Part shown: piece after piece, positions 44,352 through 53,376 of the stretch | Position numbering within the stretch: position 1 is the first letter of the stretch | Layout of the letters: each line of letters begins with the position of its first letter | Source: Xenoacremonium recifei | Lineage: Eukaryota; Ascomycota; Sordariomycetes; Hypocreales; Nectriaceae | Length of the DNA stretch: 64,000 bases | Assembly (NCBI GenBank): GCA_012184525.1 | Contig: WOFQ01000001.1 | Coordinates: 806,001 to 870,000 of the forward strand | Direction of reading: 5' to 3' | Notes under the pieces: model-generated | The model's input: only the letters and a program-made list of their open reading frames with translations | Told to the model about the DNA's origin: nothing | Databases searched by the model: none | Program-made: the position numbers and the translations under genes

Positions 44352-46835
44352 ATGGAGGGGATGGCGGCCAATCGAGGAGACGTCCCCTTCACTCCGGGAA
44401 ATGGCGGCTCCTACGGACACCCAGGATCCCAACCATCAGCTGCTACTACTTCACAATTCCCGTCTCGGGGACGCCCGCTGCCCGCTGCGCCAACGCAGGG
44501 ACTGAGGCCGAGAGCCAAGTCGGCCTCGAACCTCCTGAGCCGCCCCGACAAGACAGTCGAGTTCCACGACGACACTGGCCTGATCCAGCGGCGAGGCGCC
44601 GACGATGGCCTTGCGGAACTGATTGACTTCCTGAGGAACCAGGCGCCGCCGCCGGACAACTTCATGTCCATCCCGGACGGCGTCGACGGCCAGGACCGGC
44701 GCAGGTGGTCCATGTTGAAGCGACTGGGCAAGAAGAAGGGCTCCAGGACGCCGCATCACATCCGCCTCCCAGACTCAGCCGTCTCGGGGATCACGACAGG
44801 CGGTCATCGCCACATCGCCATCTCAATCCCCTTGGCCGCCTCACCGTTTGGCCAGAACCCGCGCTCACAGTACCCCATCTATCAGCAGGGCTCGTTCTAT
44901 CAGCCCGGCAAACCCATTACGGCACGTTATGCCCCCACGAGGGCGGTGCTGAACGAAAAGGGGGTGGTTACGGTGCTTCAAGGTATTACAGAGGATAGCG
45001 AACCATATACGTTTCCGAGCGCCTCCAGCCCCTCTCACTATCAGCTCTCCTCAAACATACCTCGTTCCGCCGGCAATCCTTCCATTGGCACATACTCTCC
45101 CGCAGGACTCTCGAGGTCCTTCAGTACCAACGGAGTGCGTGACTATCAAGGTCTCGTGCCCATTATTCCCCTGAGGACCTCACCCCGCGGCGATATCGTA
45201 CGCATCGACAACCCTGAGACTCAGGCTCAGAGCAACTCCTTAGCGGCTGACAGGACGACGTCTTTGCATCATCGGGCAAGCTTTCCCATGCGGGCGTCAA
45301 GCTTGAACGGCGGTCGTTTGACGGCATTTCCGGAGAATTCAATCGATGCAGTCATGTCACAGCCAGAACGCTCTCAAGAAGTCCCCATGGGAGGTTCGCT
45401 CTTATCTCGACCCGTTTCTCAAGGCGAGTCGTCGAGGCATTCTCTGTCAAAGAGCATTGTCACCACCAGCGAACACGACCCTATCGTTGCTGATGCTAAG
45501 CGCATTACCACGTCCAGGTCAACACCAATCTTTCTGGGAGAGTCCCCTATCATGGGCTCGGTCAGGAGGATGGAGGACCAGCCGGTGACTGTCATCACAC
45601 AAAATCCCCTGGCTCCAACCAAGGCGAAGACTCCAGCGAAGGAAAAGCCAATTGTGCCAGTCATTGAGCCTGAATCACCTGGACGGTCTCCCGCGCCGTC
45701 GATCAAGTCGACGCAAAGCCGGAAAGAGAGAGTCCGCGAGAAGAAGCTCCGGGATATCGAGAAAGTTCGCAATGCACAGCTGAAGCGACAGAGCCAGTTG
45801 ATCCCCCCGGAAGCTGAGACAACGGCTCCAGTGCCTCCCGAGAAGTCATTGCTGCGTATTAGCAGAGAGGGGTCAGAGTCTTCGAAGACCCAGAGTGATG
45901 ATTCTCCCCAAGGCCCAAAGATCTGCCCCATCATGATTGTAGCAGACGTGAGGCCATCACCACCCCCCGAAGAGTCCAAGGCTCCAAAACCACCGCCCAA
46001 GGACCGGCCGAAGAAGACGGCCCAGAAGGCTCAATCGTCTACCAAAGGCGAGTCGTCCAAGCCTGCAGCTCCTCCGCCTGTCATCTACCTCAACCACTCT
46101 GATCATCCAACCCCGCCTCAATCTTCTGCTGGCTCACCTGCCCACAAGCCAACGTCGATGGACCGAACATCCCTCTCACGTCGGCGAGAGTGGAATGCCG
46201 TGCGTGAACAGGAGCGCAGAATACGTGAGCAGGAACGCAAGGCTGAAGAAACCAAGGCGGCCATCAGGGCCAAGGCCAGACAGCTCGTTCAGGACAGCGA
46301 AGAACCAGAGTCGTCGTCGTCGAAGCTCCCCCCGATGGAGCAAGAAGTCCTGCGACGGTACGAGGCCTACCGGGAGTATAGAATCCGCGAGATGGAACGA
46401 CGTGTTCGTCGCCTCGAGCGCAACGGCGACGTCTGGCTCCGCGCTCTCGTCCCTGTCCTCGACAACCTCAACCGCACTCTAGCCAACGTGCACGAGGAGC
46501 GGCCCTCCCGCGCCCAAGGCTGGATCTCAGACGACGAGACAACAACACAAAACGAGACCCGCGGCCGCAGCATCGGCTACCGCAGACAGCAACAGCAGCA
46601 GCAGCAGCAAGGTGCTCGCGACAGAGCCGTGCGGCGCTCAACCACCTCTGAGCGGCAGTTCCTCGAGCAGCTGGTACGCAAGCGCGAGGAACTCGCCGCA
46701 GGGAGTGGCAGCGACGATCTCAGCGGACTGGACACGATCGAGCCGCTGATGAGAGAGCTCGCAGGGCGGTCGCGGTTGAGTTTCGAGGCGCGGAAGACGC
46801 TGGGAGCGGAGGGCGAGGGCGTTGGGACGTATTGA
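44352..46835 (+). CDS. Large disordered protein with C-terminal coiled coil
   Basis: Single exon of 827 residues from ATG 44352 (MEGMAANRGDVPFTPGNGG); an in-frame ATG at 44226 gives a less protein-like extension. An N-terminal block (TVEFHDDTGLIQRRGADDGL, DFLRNQAPPPDNFM, RRRWSMLKRLGKKKG) looks conserved-type and folded. The middle is Ser/Pro/Lys-rich. The C-terminus is strongly helical with heptad character: RREWNAVREQERRIREQERK and EVLRRYEAYREYRIREMERR. A poly-Gln run (eight residues) follows. I do not recognise a named domain. A role as a scaffold or cytoskeletal linker is only a guess. The gene has a very long upstream region. Confidence 0.75.
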   Translation: MEGMAANRGDVPFTPGNGGSYGHPGSQPSAATTSQFPSRGRPLPAAPTQGLRPRAKSASNLLSRPDKTVEFHDDTGLIQRRGADDGLAELIDFLRNQAPPPDNFMSIPDGVDGQDRRRWSMLKRLGKKKGSRTPHHIRLPDSAVSGITTGGHRHIAISIPLAASPFGQNPRSQYPIYQQGSFYQPGKPITARYAPTRAVLNEKGVVTVLQGITEDSEPYTFPSASSPSHYQLSSNIPRSAGNPSIGTYSPAGLSRSFSTNGVRDYQGLVPIIPLRTSPRGDIVRIDNPETQAQSNSLAADRTTSLHHRASFPMRASSLNGGRLTAFPENSIDAVMSQPERSQEVPMGGSLLSRPVSQGESSRHSLSKSIVTTSEHDPIVADAKRITTSRSTPIFLGESPIMGSVRRMEDQPVTVITQNPLAPTKAKTPAKEKPIVPVIEPESPGRSPAPSIKSTQSRKERVREKKLRDIEKVRNAQLKRQSQLIPPEAETTAPVPPEKSLLRISREGSESSKTQSDDSPQGPKICPIMIVADVRPSPPPEESKAPKPPPKDRPKKTAQKAQSSTKGESSKPAAPPPVIYLNHSDHPTPPQSSAGSPAHKPTSMDRTSLSRRREWNAVREQERRIREQERKAEETKAAIRAKARQLVQDSEEPESSSSKLPPMEQEVLRRYEAYREYRIREMERRVRRLERNGDVWLRALVPVLDNLNRTLANVHEERPSRAQGWISDDETTTQNETRGRSIGYRRQQQQQQQQGARDRAVRRSTTSERQFLEQLVRKREELAAGSGSDDLSGLDTIEPLMRELAGRSRLSFEARKTLGAEGEGVGTY
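46587..46610 (+). repeat. CAG/CAA trinucleotide run
   Basis: Eight Gln codons, mostly CAG, within the coiled-coil protein gene. A pure-codon run like this is likely to vary in length between strains. Confidence 0.75.
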
Positions 46836-47477
46836 GCGGTGGAATGATCGGGAACACAGCCCCGAGGTCTCCTTTGTCTGTTGAGCGAGCGGCATTGCGA
46901 ATTTGGAGGATGGATGGATGGATGGATGCTTGTCGAGCTGCTAGCGGTGTGATTTCCTTGCTTATAATGCCCGTTATGACCAACCACTCTTTTTCTTGAC
47001 TGAGAATTCTCTTATAGTTTCAATTTAAAACGGCCATGATTTTGGATCTCAGACTGGAGCTCACATAACTTGAAGTCGGTCATGAATATCACTTGAGTGT
47101 GAACATGAAATCTGGAAGTCTATCATACAACTCACATAGGGGTAATTTCGAAGTCTTTCATATTACTCCCTTGAGTGTTGACGATTTCCATCTTTAAACG
47201 CACTTAGTCGTTAAATTTGAAGCTTATTCGAAACTACGTTAGTAGACCGTTGCGCCGGATCTGGGCGATCGGCTGGTTCCCGCGGGGGGCGGTTGGATCT
47301 GGGACATGACGTCGATCGCGGGAGCCCCTGAGCGTGTCTGCGCATCATCGATGGTGGTGATGTTTATGCCGTTCATGAACAACCCAGTCTACAGTAATTA
47401 CAAGTTCTACCTGAGCTTCATTTATTTGTTTGTAAATAACATTGATCTCTCTGGGCATCACCACCACCACCACCATC
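46836..47477. other. Intergenic with degenerate repeats
   Basis: The 3' flank of the coiled-coil protein gene and promoter of the dehydrogenase gene. A GGAT run occurs at 46906-46927. Between about 47045 and 47175 there are degenerate copies around GAAGTC..TCAT and CTCACATA / CTTGAGTGT. A CAC-rich run (about 47458-47476) touches the start codon of the next gene. Confidence 0.45.
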
Positions 47478-48302
47478 ATGACCTCCCCCTGGATCTTCAT
47501 CTGCCCCTCCTCCCGCGGCATCGGCCACGCCCTCACCCGCCACCTCCTCCGCACAACATCCCTCCCCATCCTAGCCACCGCGCGGCCCTCCAACGACCTC
47601 CAATCCACCAAGGCGCAGCTCCTCTCCTCGCTCCCCTCCGACGCCGAATCCCGCCTTACCCTCGTGCCGCTGGACGTCACCGACGAGGACACCATCGCGG
47701 CGGCGGCGCAAACAGCCCACGACTTGTTCCCGCCGCGGGAGCACCATTTGCGGCTGGCGTGTGCGATTCCGGGGATTCTGGGCGTGGAGAAGCGGCCGGA
47801 GCAGGTTGATGCGCAGACGAGCATGCGGATGTTCGCCGTCAACGCTGTCGGGCCTTTACTTCTCATGAAGCACTTCTCGCACTTCCTCCCGACGACAACA
47901 TCGCACCTCACGCCCTCGCCCCCCTCCGACACGCTCGCTCTGCCCCCTCACGCCATCTGGCTCAGCATGTCCGCACGCGTCGGGTCCGTGAGCGACAACC
48001 GCGCCGGGGGCTGGTACTCGTACCGCGCGAGCAAGGCCGCGGTGAGCAGCCTGGCGAAGAGCTTCGACAACTACCTCGTGGCGCGGAGCGGCGGGAAGGC
48101 GCTGGCGGTGAGTTACCATCCGGGGACGGTGAAGACGGATCTGAGTCGTGGGTTCTGGGAGAGTCAGGAGAGGAAGGGCGGTGGGAGGGGGGTGTTTGAG
48201 CTGGAGGAGGCGGTGGAGAGGATGGTGGGCGTGGTGAGTGGGTTGACAGTTGAGCAGAGGGGGAGGTGTTGGGATTGGAAGGGCGAGGAGGTTCCTCCGT
48301 AG
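47478..48302 (+). CDS. Short-chain dehydrogenase/reductase
   Basis: Single exon, 274 residues from ATG 47478 (MTSPWIFICPSSRGIGHAL). The nucleotide-binding turn is PSSRGIG in place of TGxxxGIG. Other SDR hallmarks: LDVTDED (adenine pocket Asp), the NAVGPLLL block (NxxG-type), the catalytic Ser in IWLSMSARVGSVSDN, YSYRASKAAV (Y-x3-K) and HPGTVKTDLS. So it is a classical SDR with a complete active site, using NAD(P)H on an unknown substrate. An ATG 12 codons upstream would add a poly-Thr stretch from the CAC/ACC repeat; I prefer the downstream one because the SDR fold starts right after it. Confidence 0.88.
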   Translation: MTSPWIFICPSSRGIGHALTRHLLRTTSLPILATARPSNDLQSTKAQLLSSLPSDAESRLTLVPLDVTDEDTIAAAAQTAHDLFPPREHHLRLACAIPGILGVEKRPEQVDAQTSMRMFAVNAVGPLLLMKHFSHFLPTTTSHLTPSPPSDTLALPPHAIWLSMSARVGSVSDNRAGGWYSYRASKAAVSSLAKSFDNYLVARSGGKALAVSYHPGTVKTDLSRGFWESQERKGGGRGVFELEEAVERMVGVVSGLTVEQRGRCWDWKGEEVPP

Positions 48303-48643
48303 TCTGTGATGGTATCAGCAGAGGTGTAAGATTTGGCGTTGAGGATGAAAGGGGTCATCATGTATAAATGTGCAACGAAAAGGGGTGACTAGTCAATGTG
48401 ACAGTCAACGCATGGACCAGAATAAAGACCAAGAAGGAAAAACAAGGGACAAATTGCTTGAAGGAGATGTGATTAAAACAACCAAAACGTGTCTAGGGAG
48501 GTAGCCATGCCGCTCATCACCGACGTCTTCGAGTCCAAGACCCGTACAAGATTTTCCCAGTTGTATCCCTGCCACGCCATGCCACGCGCAAGTCAGTCAT
48601 CCGAACAGTCAGTCAAACGCACTCAAATCCAAGGACTCCAGTT
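48303..48643. other. Intergenic between convergent dehydrogenase and CHS5
   Basis: 3' flanks of two converging genes. I see nothing else in it. Confidence 0.45.
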
Positions 48644-49938
48644 CTATAGCTCTACCTCCTGGAACGAGGCTCCGTCCGGCGTAGTCCCCGAGTTCTTCGC
48701 GTTGGCTTCGTCTGCGGCTTCTGCCTCCTTGCTGGCCTCCTCGCTCGGTTTATCGTCTTCCTTCGGCCGTAGTGCAACTTTTTGCTCTTCCTTCTCTTCT
48801 AACCGCACTTTTTGCTCGGCGTCTTGGTCGGCCTTGGCCTTCTGCTCGGGTCCCGATGCGCTCTCGTCGTCGGTTGAGTCCTCCGTCTCGCCATCCTTGC
48901 TCTCCTGTGACTTCTTCTCTTCCGACGACTTGGGTTCCTCGGGTTTCTCAGATGACTCGCCGTTCTTAGAAGCTGGCTGGGGTGGCAGCTCCTTCTCTTC
49001 CTTGGCCGGCGTGGGAGCAGGTGTAGTTGCAGTCGGTGTGGGCTGCTCCTCGCTGGGAGGACCAGGCTTCATGGCATCGAGGTAGAACTTGGTCACGCCC
49101 AGGATTCGGCCGTTCTTCTCACATGCTTCCACCCACTCGGGCCGCACAACGGGGATGTTGCTCTCCACGGCCTTCTCCCACTGTTGTCCCCGTCCCTCTG
49201 TGGTGACAAAATGTGTGGTATCGATGCGCACGGTATCCGCCAGCTTGGCCCCGATGCGCTCCACCGCCTTGGTCAGCTTTTCCTTGATCGAGGGGGGCAA
49301 GAAGCCAGTGGTGATAGTGATACCACTGAGGTCCGTCATCTTGTGCGTCCGCACGGGCACGCGCTCGCTCACAAAGGTGCCAGCGCTGGTCCGCAGCACC
49401 AGGTGGAACGTGTACTCGGTATCGACAGCCAAGCCGCTGATCTTGGTGCTGTGCATCTGTAGCGGGCGCGGGATGTTGCCAGCCTTCTGGCCATTGCGGT
49501 AGAGGCTCAACGAGATGAGGTCAGCCGTGGCCAGCTGGATGGGATCCCATTCGAGGACGACCGAGGTCTGCGTGGCATTGCGACAGCGCAGGGCCGGTGT
49601 CTGCGGCTCCGAGGCGCCAAAGGATTGATAGATGTGGTCTTGCAGCGAGCGGAATGCGCGGTCGGCGGCAGCCTCTTTCGTAGCGTTCTGGGCGACGGTG
49701 ATGTCGACGATGCTGCCGGAGGAGATGTTCGGCGGGAGCAGGATGGACGGGAACTCGATCTGATAAGGGGCCAGCCCCGTCAGCACGGCGATCGCAAGGA
49801 GGGTCTGCGAGGTTTCTCTTGAAAGATAGCGGGATATCTGGCAGCAGTAATTGCCCTGAGACATACCAGGCGCTTGTCAGGTGTCAAAAGCACCGTGACG
49901 CCGGCGTCGACCTTGCCCACGGTAAGGGACACGAGCAT
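48644..49938 (-). CDS. CHS5: Exomer subunit Chs5 (FN3-BRCT protein)
   Basis: Exons are complement of 49867-49938 and 48644-49759 (intron 107 nt), giving 395 residues. Start MLVSLTVGKVDAGVTVLLTP joins IEFPSILLPPNISSGSIVDI, the Chs5 dimerisation N-terminus. A fibronectin III domain follows (NATQTSVVLEWDPI, LYRNGQ, VDTEYTFHLVLRT), then a BRCT domain (ITITTGFLPP, THFVTTEGRG, VVRPEWVEACEKNG). The tail is Lys/Glu-rich and disordered. Chs5 is the core of exomer, which carries chitin synthase and other cargo from the trans-Golgi network to the cell surface. The order N-terminus, FN3, BRCT and Lys/Glu-rich tail is diagnostic. The intron is not in phase, so the small first exon is required. Confidence 0.92.
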
Positions 49939-50636
49939 GATGACGGGCGTCGCAAGCAGCGATGCGCAGACTCGTGGGGAAAGGAACGCGAGCGGTGCAG
50001 ATAATCAGATGGCCAAATCAGTATGACTCGATGTGATGGTGGCAGTATCCGGTCGTGTGAAAGCGCTGCGATGGGCGAATGGGCGGCGGCGGATGTTGAG
50101 GCCAGAAGGTGATGAAGCTCAACGAGGCTCGGATCCGCGAACGTGCTCTGCCTCTCCAACGGGAAAGAACAGACAGCACTCCAACTTTCCAATTCTAGGG
50201 CGGGCGAGTTCCAGGGCCGCTGCGGCTGTGGAGAAGCCCCAAAAGCCCCCCAAATTAAGCAGAAACCCCCTGTAAGAAACAGCGGCAGTCCAAGCGTCAG
50301 CCTTCCGTCGAGGCCGGTGTGGGGGGTCCTTGATAGAAGTCGTGCTAAAGGGATTCTGACCTTTTGAGACTACTAAAAAGAGGGAATACACTAACATAAT
50401 ACATATTAAGGTCATCAAGCTGCTTCAATGTGTGTAGAATTATACCTAAAATGGTAAGATCGTCGTCGTGGGCGAATAAATCTCAAGCAAGCTACATATC
50501 ATACAGTCGCTCATATCCATACAAATGGTTCTGGTATCTTTGGTAGTACATCGCCCTTCTTCTAAGAGCTATTTGTAGAAGCATTCATATGCCCCTTCCT
50601 CTCAAGCAGCCTGCTTCGTCTCAAAAACGCTCCATA
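49939..50636. other. Intergenic, upstream of CHS5
   Basis: 5' region of CHS5 and 3' flank of the next minus-strand gene. No supported gene. Confidence 0.45.
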
Positions 50637-51452
50637 TCACCGCCCCTCGGCCGATTTCTTAATCGTTGTCTTCGTCTCCAGCTTCCTGTCCTCTCGCCGC
50701 TGCTGCATCGCCTTCCACTCCCTCACCACCGACTGTGCCAACGCCTGTCCGAACCGATTCGCAGGGTGATTCGCCGCCTTGAGCGTATCCGAGATCAAAA
50801 TCATGATCGTGCCCTTGATCTGAGGCTCCCCTTCCTTGGGCAGTCGCTTATATCCCATCTCCTCCATGGCCGTCCAGAACGCCGCCTTCAGCCGCCGGTG
50901 CCCGATGCTGCGCACCAGACCAGGCTGACTGTTCTGACTCATTATGATCATCCATAGCGGCTCTTCTTTCGTCTTGGCTCGGTAGTCCGACTTCATCTTC
51001 TCGGTGAGCGGGTGTTCGCGCGGTTGGAGGTAAGTCAGGTGGTATGGGTGCATGATATGGCGCGGGCTGAAGTACACGCGCGTCGTGAAGTCGGTTTTGA
51101 TGCGGGCGTGATCGGAACCGAGGTGCAGTGGCCGCGTCTTGGAGTTGTCGTACTCGATGCCCGTCTCGTTGAGGAATGCCCAGGTGTCGGGCGTCGTCTT
51201 CAGCGTGCCCTTGTGGATGAACTTTTTCGCATCCGAGGGGATATACATGGGCAGAGGTTTCGGTCCCTTAGCGCCATTTTGTGATTGTTGTGGTCGTTTA
51301 GCGAAAGACTTCTTGGACGCGCCCTTGGTGGGTGGTATATAGGATTTACTCGGCGGTCGTGGGACGCAAACGGTTGTCGAGTAGACGCGGCCGAGAGAGG
51401 CAAAGCTGGATGTAAGGAGCTTTGCTCCCGGGGAAGCTCGAGCTATCGCCAT
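50637..51452 (-). CDS. Predicted mitochondrial protein of unknown function
   Basis: Single exon, 271 residues. The N-terminus MAIARASPGAKLLTSSFASL is a typical matrix-targeting presequence, followed by a Lys/Pro-rich linker. The body is basic with blocks such as TRVYFSPRHIMHPYHLTYLQ, EPLWMIIMSQNSQPGLVRSI, RRLKAAFWTAMEEMGY and GTIMILISDTLKAANHPANR. The C-terminus is a charged helix (REWKAMQQRREDRKLETKT). The basic composition and size would suit a mitochondrial ribosome or RNA-associated protein, but I do not recognise the family and assign no function. The gene is divergent to eIF1A (522 nt apart). Confidence 0.75.
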   Translation of the reverse strand: MAIARASPGAKLLTSSFASLGRVYSTTVCVPRPPSKSYIPPTKGASKKSFAKRPQQSQNGAKGPKPLPMYIPSDAKKFIHKGTLKTTPDTWAFLNETGIEYDNSKTRPLHLGSDHARIKTDFTTRVYFSPRHIMHPYHLTYLQPREHPLTEKMKSDYRAKTKEEPLWMIIMSQNSQPGLVRSIGHRRLKAAFWTAMEEMGYKRLPKEGEPQIKGTIMILISDTLKAANHPANRFGQALAQSVVREWKAMQQRREDRKLETKTTIKKSAEGR

Positions 51453-51974
51453 GTCGACAGGGTAGCGATGCTTCTCCGTCTAATCATCTTGACACCAGAC
51501 GTGGCGGAAAGGTCGCACGCTGCACAGAAGCGAGAGCTGCTTTCGAACCTTCAAACCAGGAGCATCCATCCCGGGGAAGCCAGTCTTCTAGAAAAATTCG
51601 GCTTATGTAACACTTTATGTGGCGGTGCGACAAAACCTTGACACAGGCTCGGGAATCGCCGTGCTAGTGCGGTACCTTCTGTCGCTCTGCCGATGCACCA
51701 CGACGCAAGTCCCGCCCAAGCGTGGGCCGTCTTGCCGCCCTGGCACCTTGAGTCATCACCCACACCCGCCCACACATCCAGCAGCGCCACAAAGCCTGAC
51801 TGTTACCTTGAGCACCGCCGCCCATTTATAAGGTCCCCTCCATCAGCCGCTTTCGAGGGAAAAATCCATTCGCAGCCCAACCATCAACCCACCCTCGACT
51901 CACCGCACCGTCCCCAGCACCCGGACGCCGAAAAATAACACTCTCTACAAGTCGAGCAGCGCAAATCAGTCACT
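51453..51974. promoter_or_regulatory. Divergent 5' region with TATA-like box before eIF1A
   Basis: A TTTATAA sequence at 51823-51829 lies about 145 nt before the eIF1A ATG, followed by a C-rich leader (CCACCCTCGACTCACCG). This fits a strongly expressed housekeeping gene. The left part serves the minus-strand mitochondrial-type gene. Confidence 0.5.
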
Positions 51975-52635
51975 ATGCCTAAGAACAAGGGAAAGGTGAG
52001 CAAGTCCCGGCCCTCTTTGCGCGCGCGCGCGTTTCCCATCCCGAGTTGCCCCGCCCCCGCCATGCCTCGTCGAAAAACAACAAAGCATCACGACCTTATA
52101 CTAACGCTCCGCTTCACAGGGTGGCAAGAACCGCAGACGTGGTACCAAGGAGAACGATGACCAGCGCCGAGAGCTCACCTTCAAGGAGGACGGCCAGGAG
52201 TACGCCCAGGTCGTCAAGATGCTTGGCAACGGCCGTCTCGAGGCGATGTGCTTCGACGGCAGCAAGCGACTAGCCAACGTACGTTTTGTCCCTCCTGTCC
52301 TCCCCTCCTCCAACCCTTACTAATGTTTGTGTGTTCCCGCACAGATCCGAGGCAAGATGCGCAAGAAGGTCTGGATCAACCAGGGCGATATCATCCTCCT
52401 GTCGCTCCGAGACTTCCAAGACAACAAGGGCGACGTCATCCTCAAGTACACGGCCGACGAGGCCCGCACGCTGAAGTCGTACGGCGAGCTGCCCGAGCAC
52501 GCCAAGATCAACGAGACCGACTCGTTCGGCCAGGGCGAGGACGGCGAGGCCTACTTCGAGTTCGGCGATGCTGATTCCGACGAGGACTCGGATGAGGCCG
52601 GCGGCAAGAAGGAGGTCGACATCGACGACATTTAA
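51975..52635 (+). CDS. TIF11: Translation initiation factor eIF1A
   Basis: Exons 51975-51995, 52120-52278 and 52345-52635 (introns 124 and 66 nt) give 156 residues. MPKNKGK joins GGKNRRRGTKENDDQRRELT, the basic N-terminal tail. The OB fold carries EYAQVVKMLGNGRLEAMCFD, KRLANIRGKMRKKVWINQGD and IILLSLRDFQDNKGDVILKY. The C-terminal tail is acidic and ends VDIDDI, the eIF5B-binding signature. eIF1A binds the A site of the 40S subunit, helps scanning and recruits eIF5B. Exon 1 codes only seven residues. Length and motif order are canonical. Confidence 0.96.
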
Positions 52636-53376
52636 GCGCGTCTTCCCGTCTCCGAGCACACCCGACGACACTCCAGCTGGCCGACTCTTTCCACACCTGA
52701 TGATCGAGTATGCTTTGCTGGGGTACAACGGGGCCTGTGGTTGATCACTGTCTTCTCTCTCAAACCCCCGGTGCAATAGCCCCGCGGGTCCCACGACAGT
52801 AGTAGCTGTGGAGGAGGACGGCCGTGGTGGGAGGGACGTCACGGCCCGTCAGCGCGAGCAGGATGTTTTGTAACTTGGCTGGCAAATCTTCGTTCTTTTC
52901 CGTCAAGCATAAAATGAGAAGTCGCAGGTGTTTTCGTCATGCGGGTTTTATTTGTTACGAAGTTACCCGAAAAGCATCACTTTTGATAGACAAATGACAA
53001 CATGCCAAATTTTCTTGAATTTTTGAATGATGGCTCTTTGTACCAGTCTGGGTTTAATTTTCTCCCGAGGCTGCGGTCCCGGGCACTGACAAGGATCGAC
53101 AAGACACAAAACACGCCGGAACACCTGGTGGGCAGACCCCCGAGCCCGAGAACTTGAACCTCCAAGCCGTGCCAGACCCTGTTCGGATGCCCACGTAGAC
53201 AAAGCTAATAAACCCCAATACGGAGCAGAACCCCGTCCCTATAACGCATGCCACTTTTCCTTCCTGGTGGCTTAGAATGTAATGAATAGGCGTGTCTGTG
53301 CTTATCCACGCCGTTGGTCTTTGAGAGACCTATTGTACCGCTGCCCTTGTCCATCCCATGTGCTACAGTTGTGAAC
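52636..53376. other. Intergenic between convergent eIF1A and WASP genes
   Basis: 3' flanks of two converging genes. Minus-strand open frames just past the WASP stop arise from reading through its last intron and are not real exons. Confidence 0.5.
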
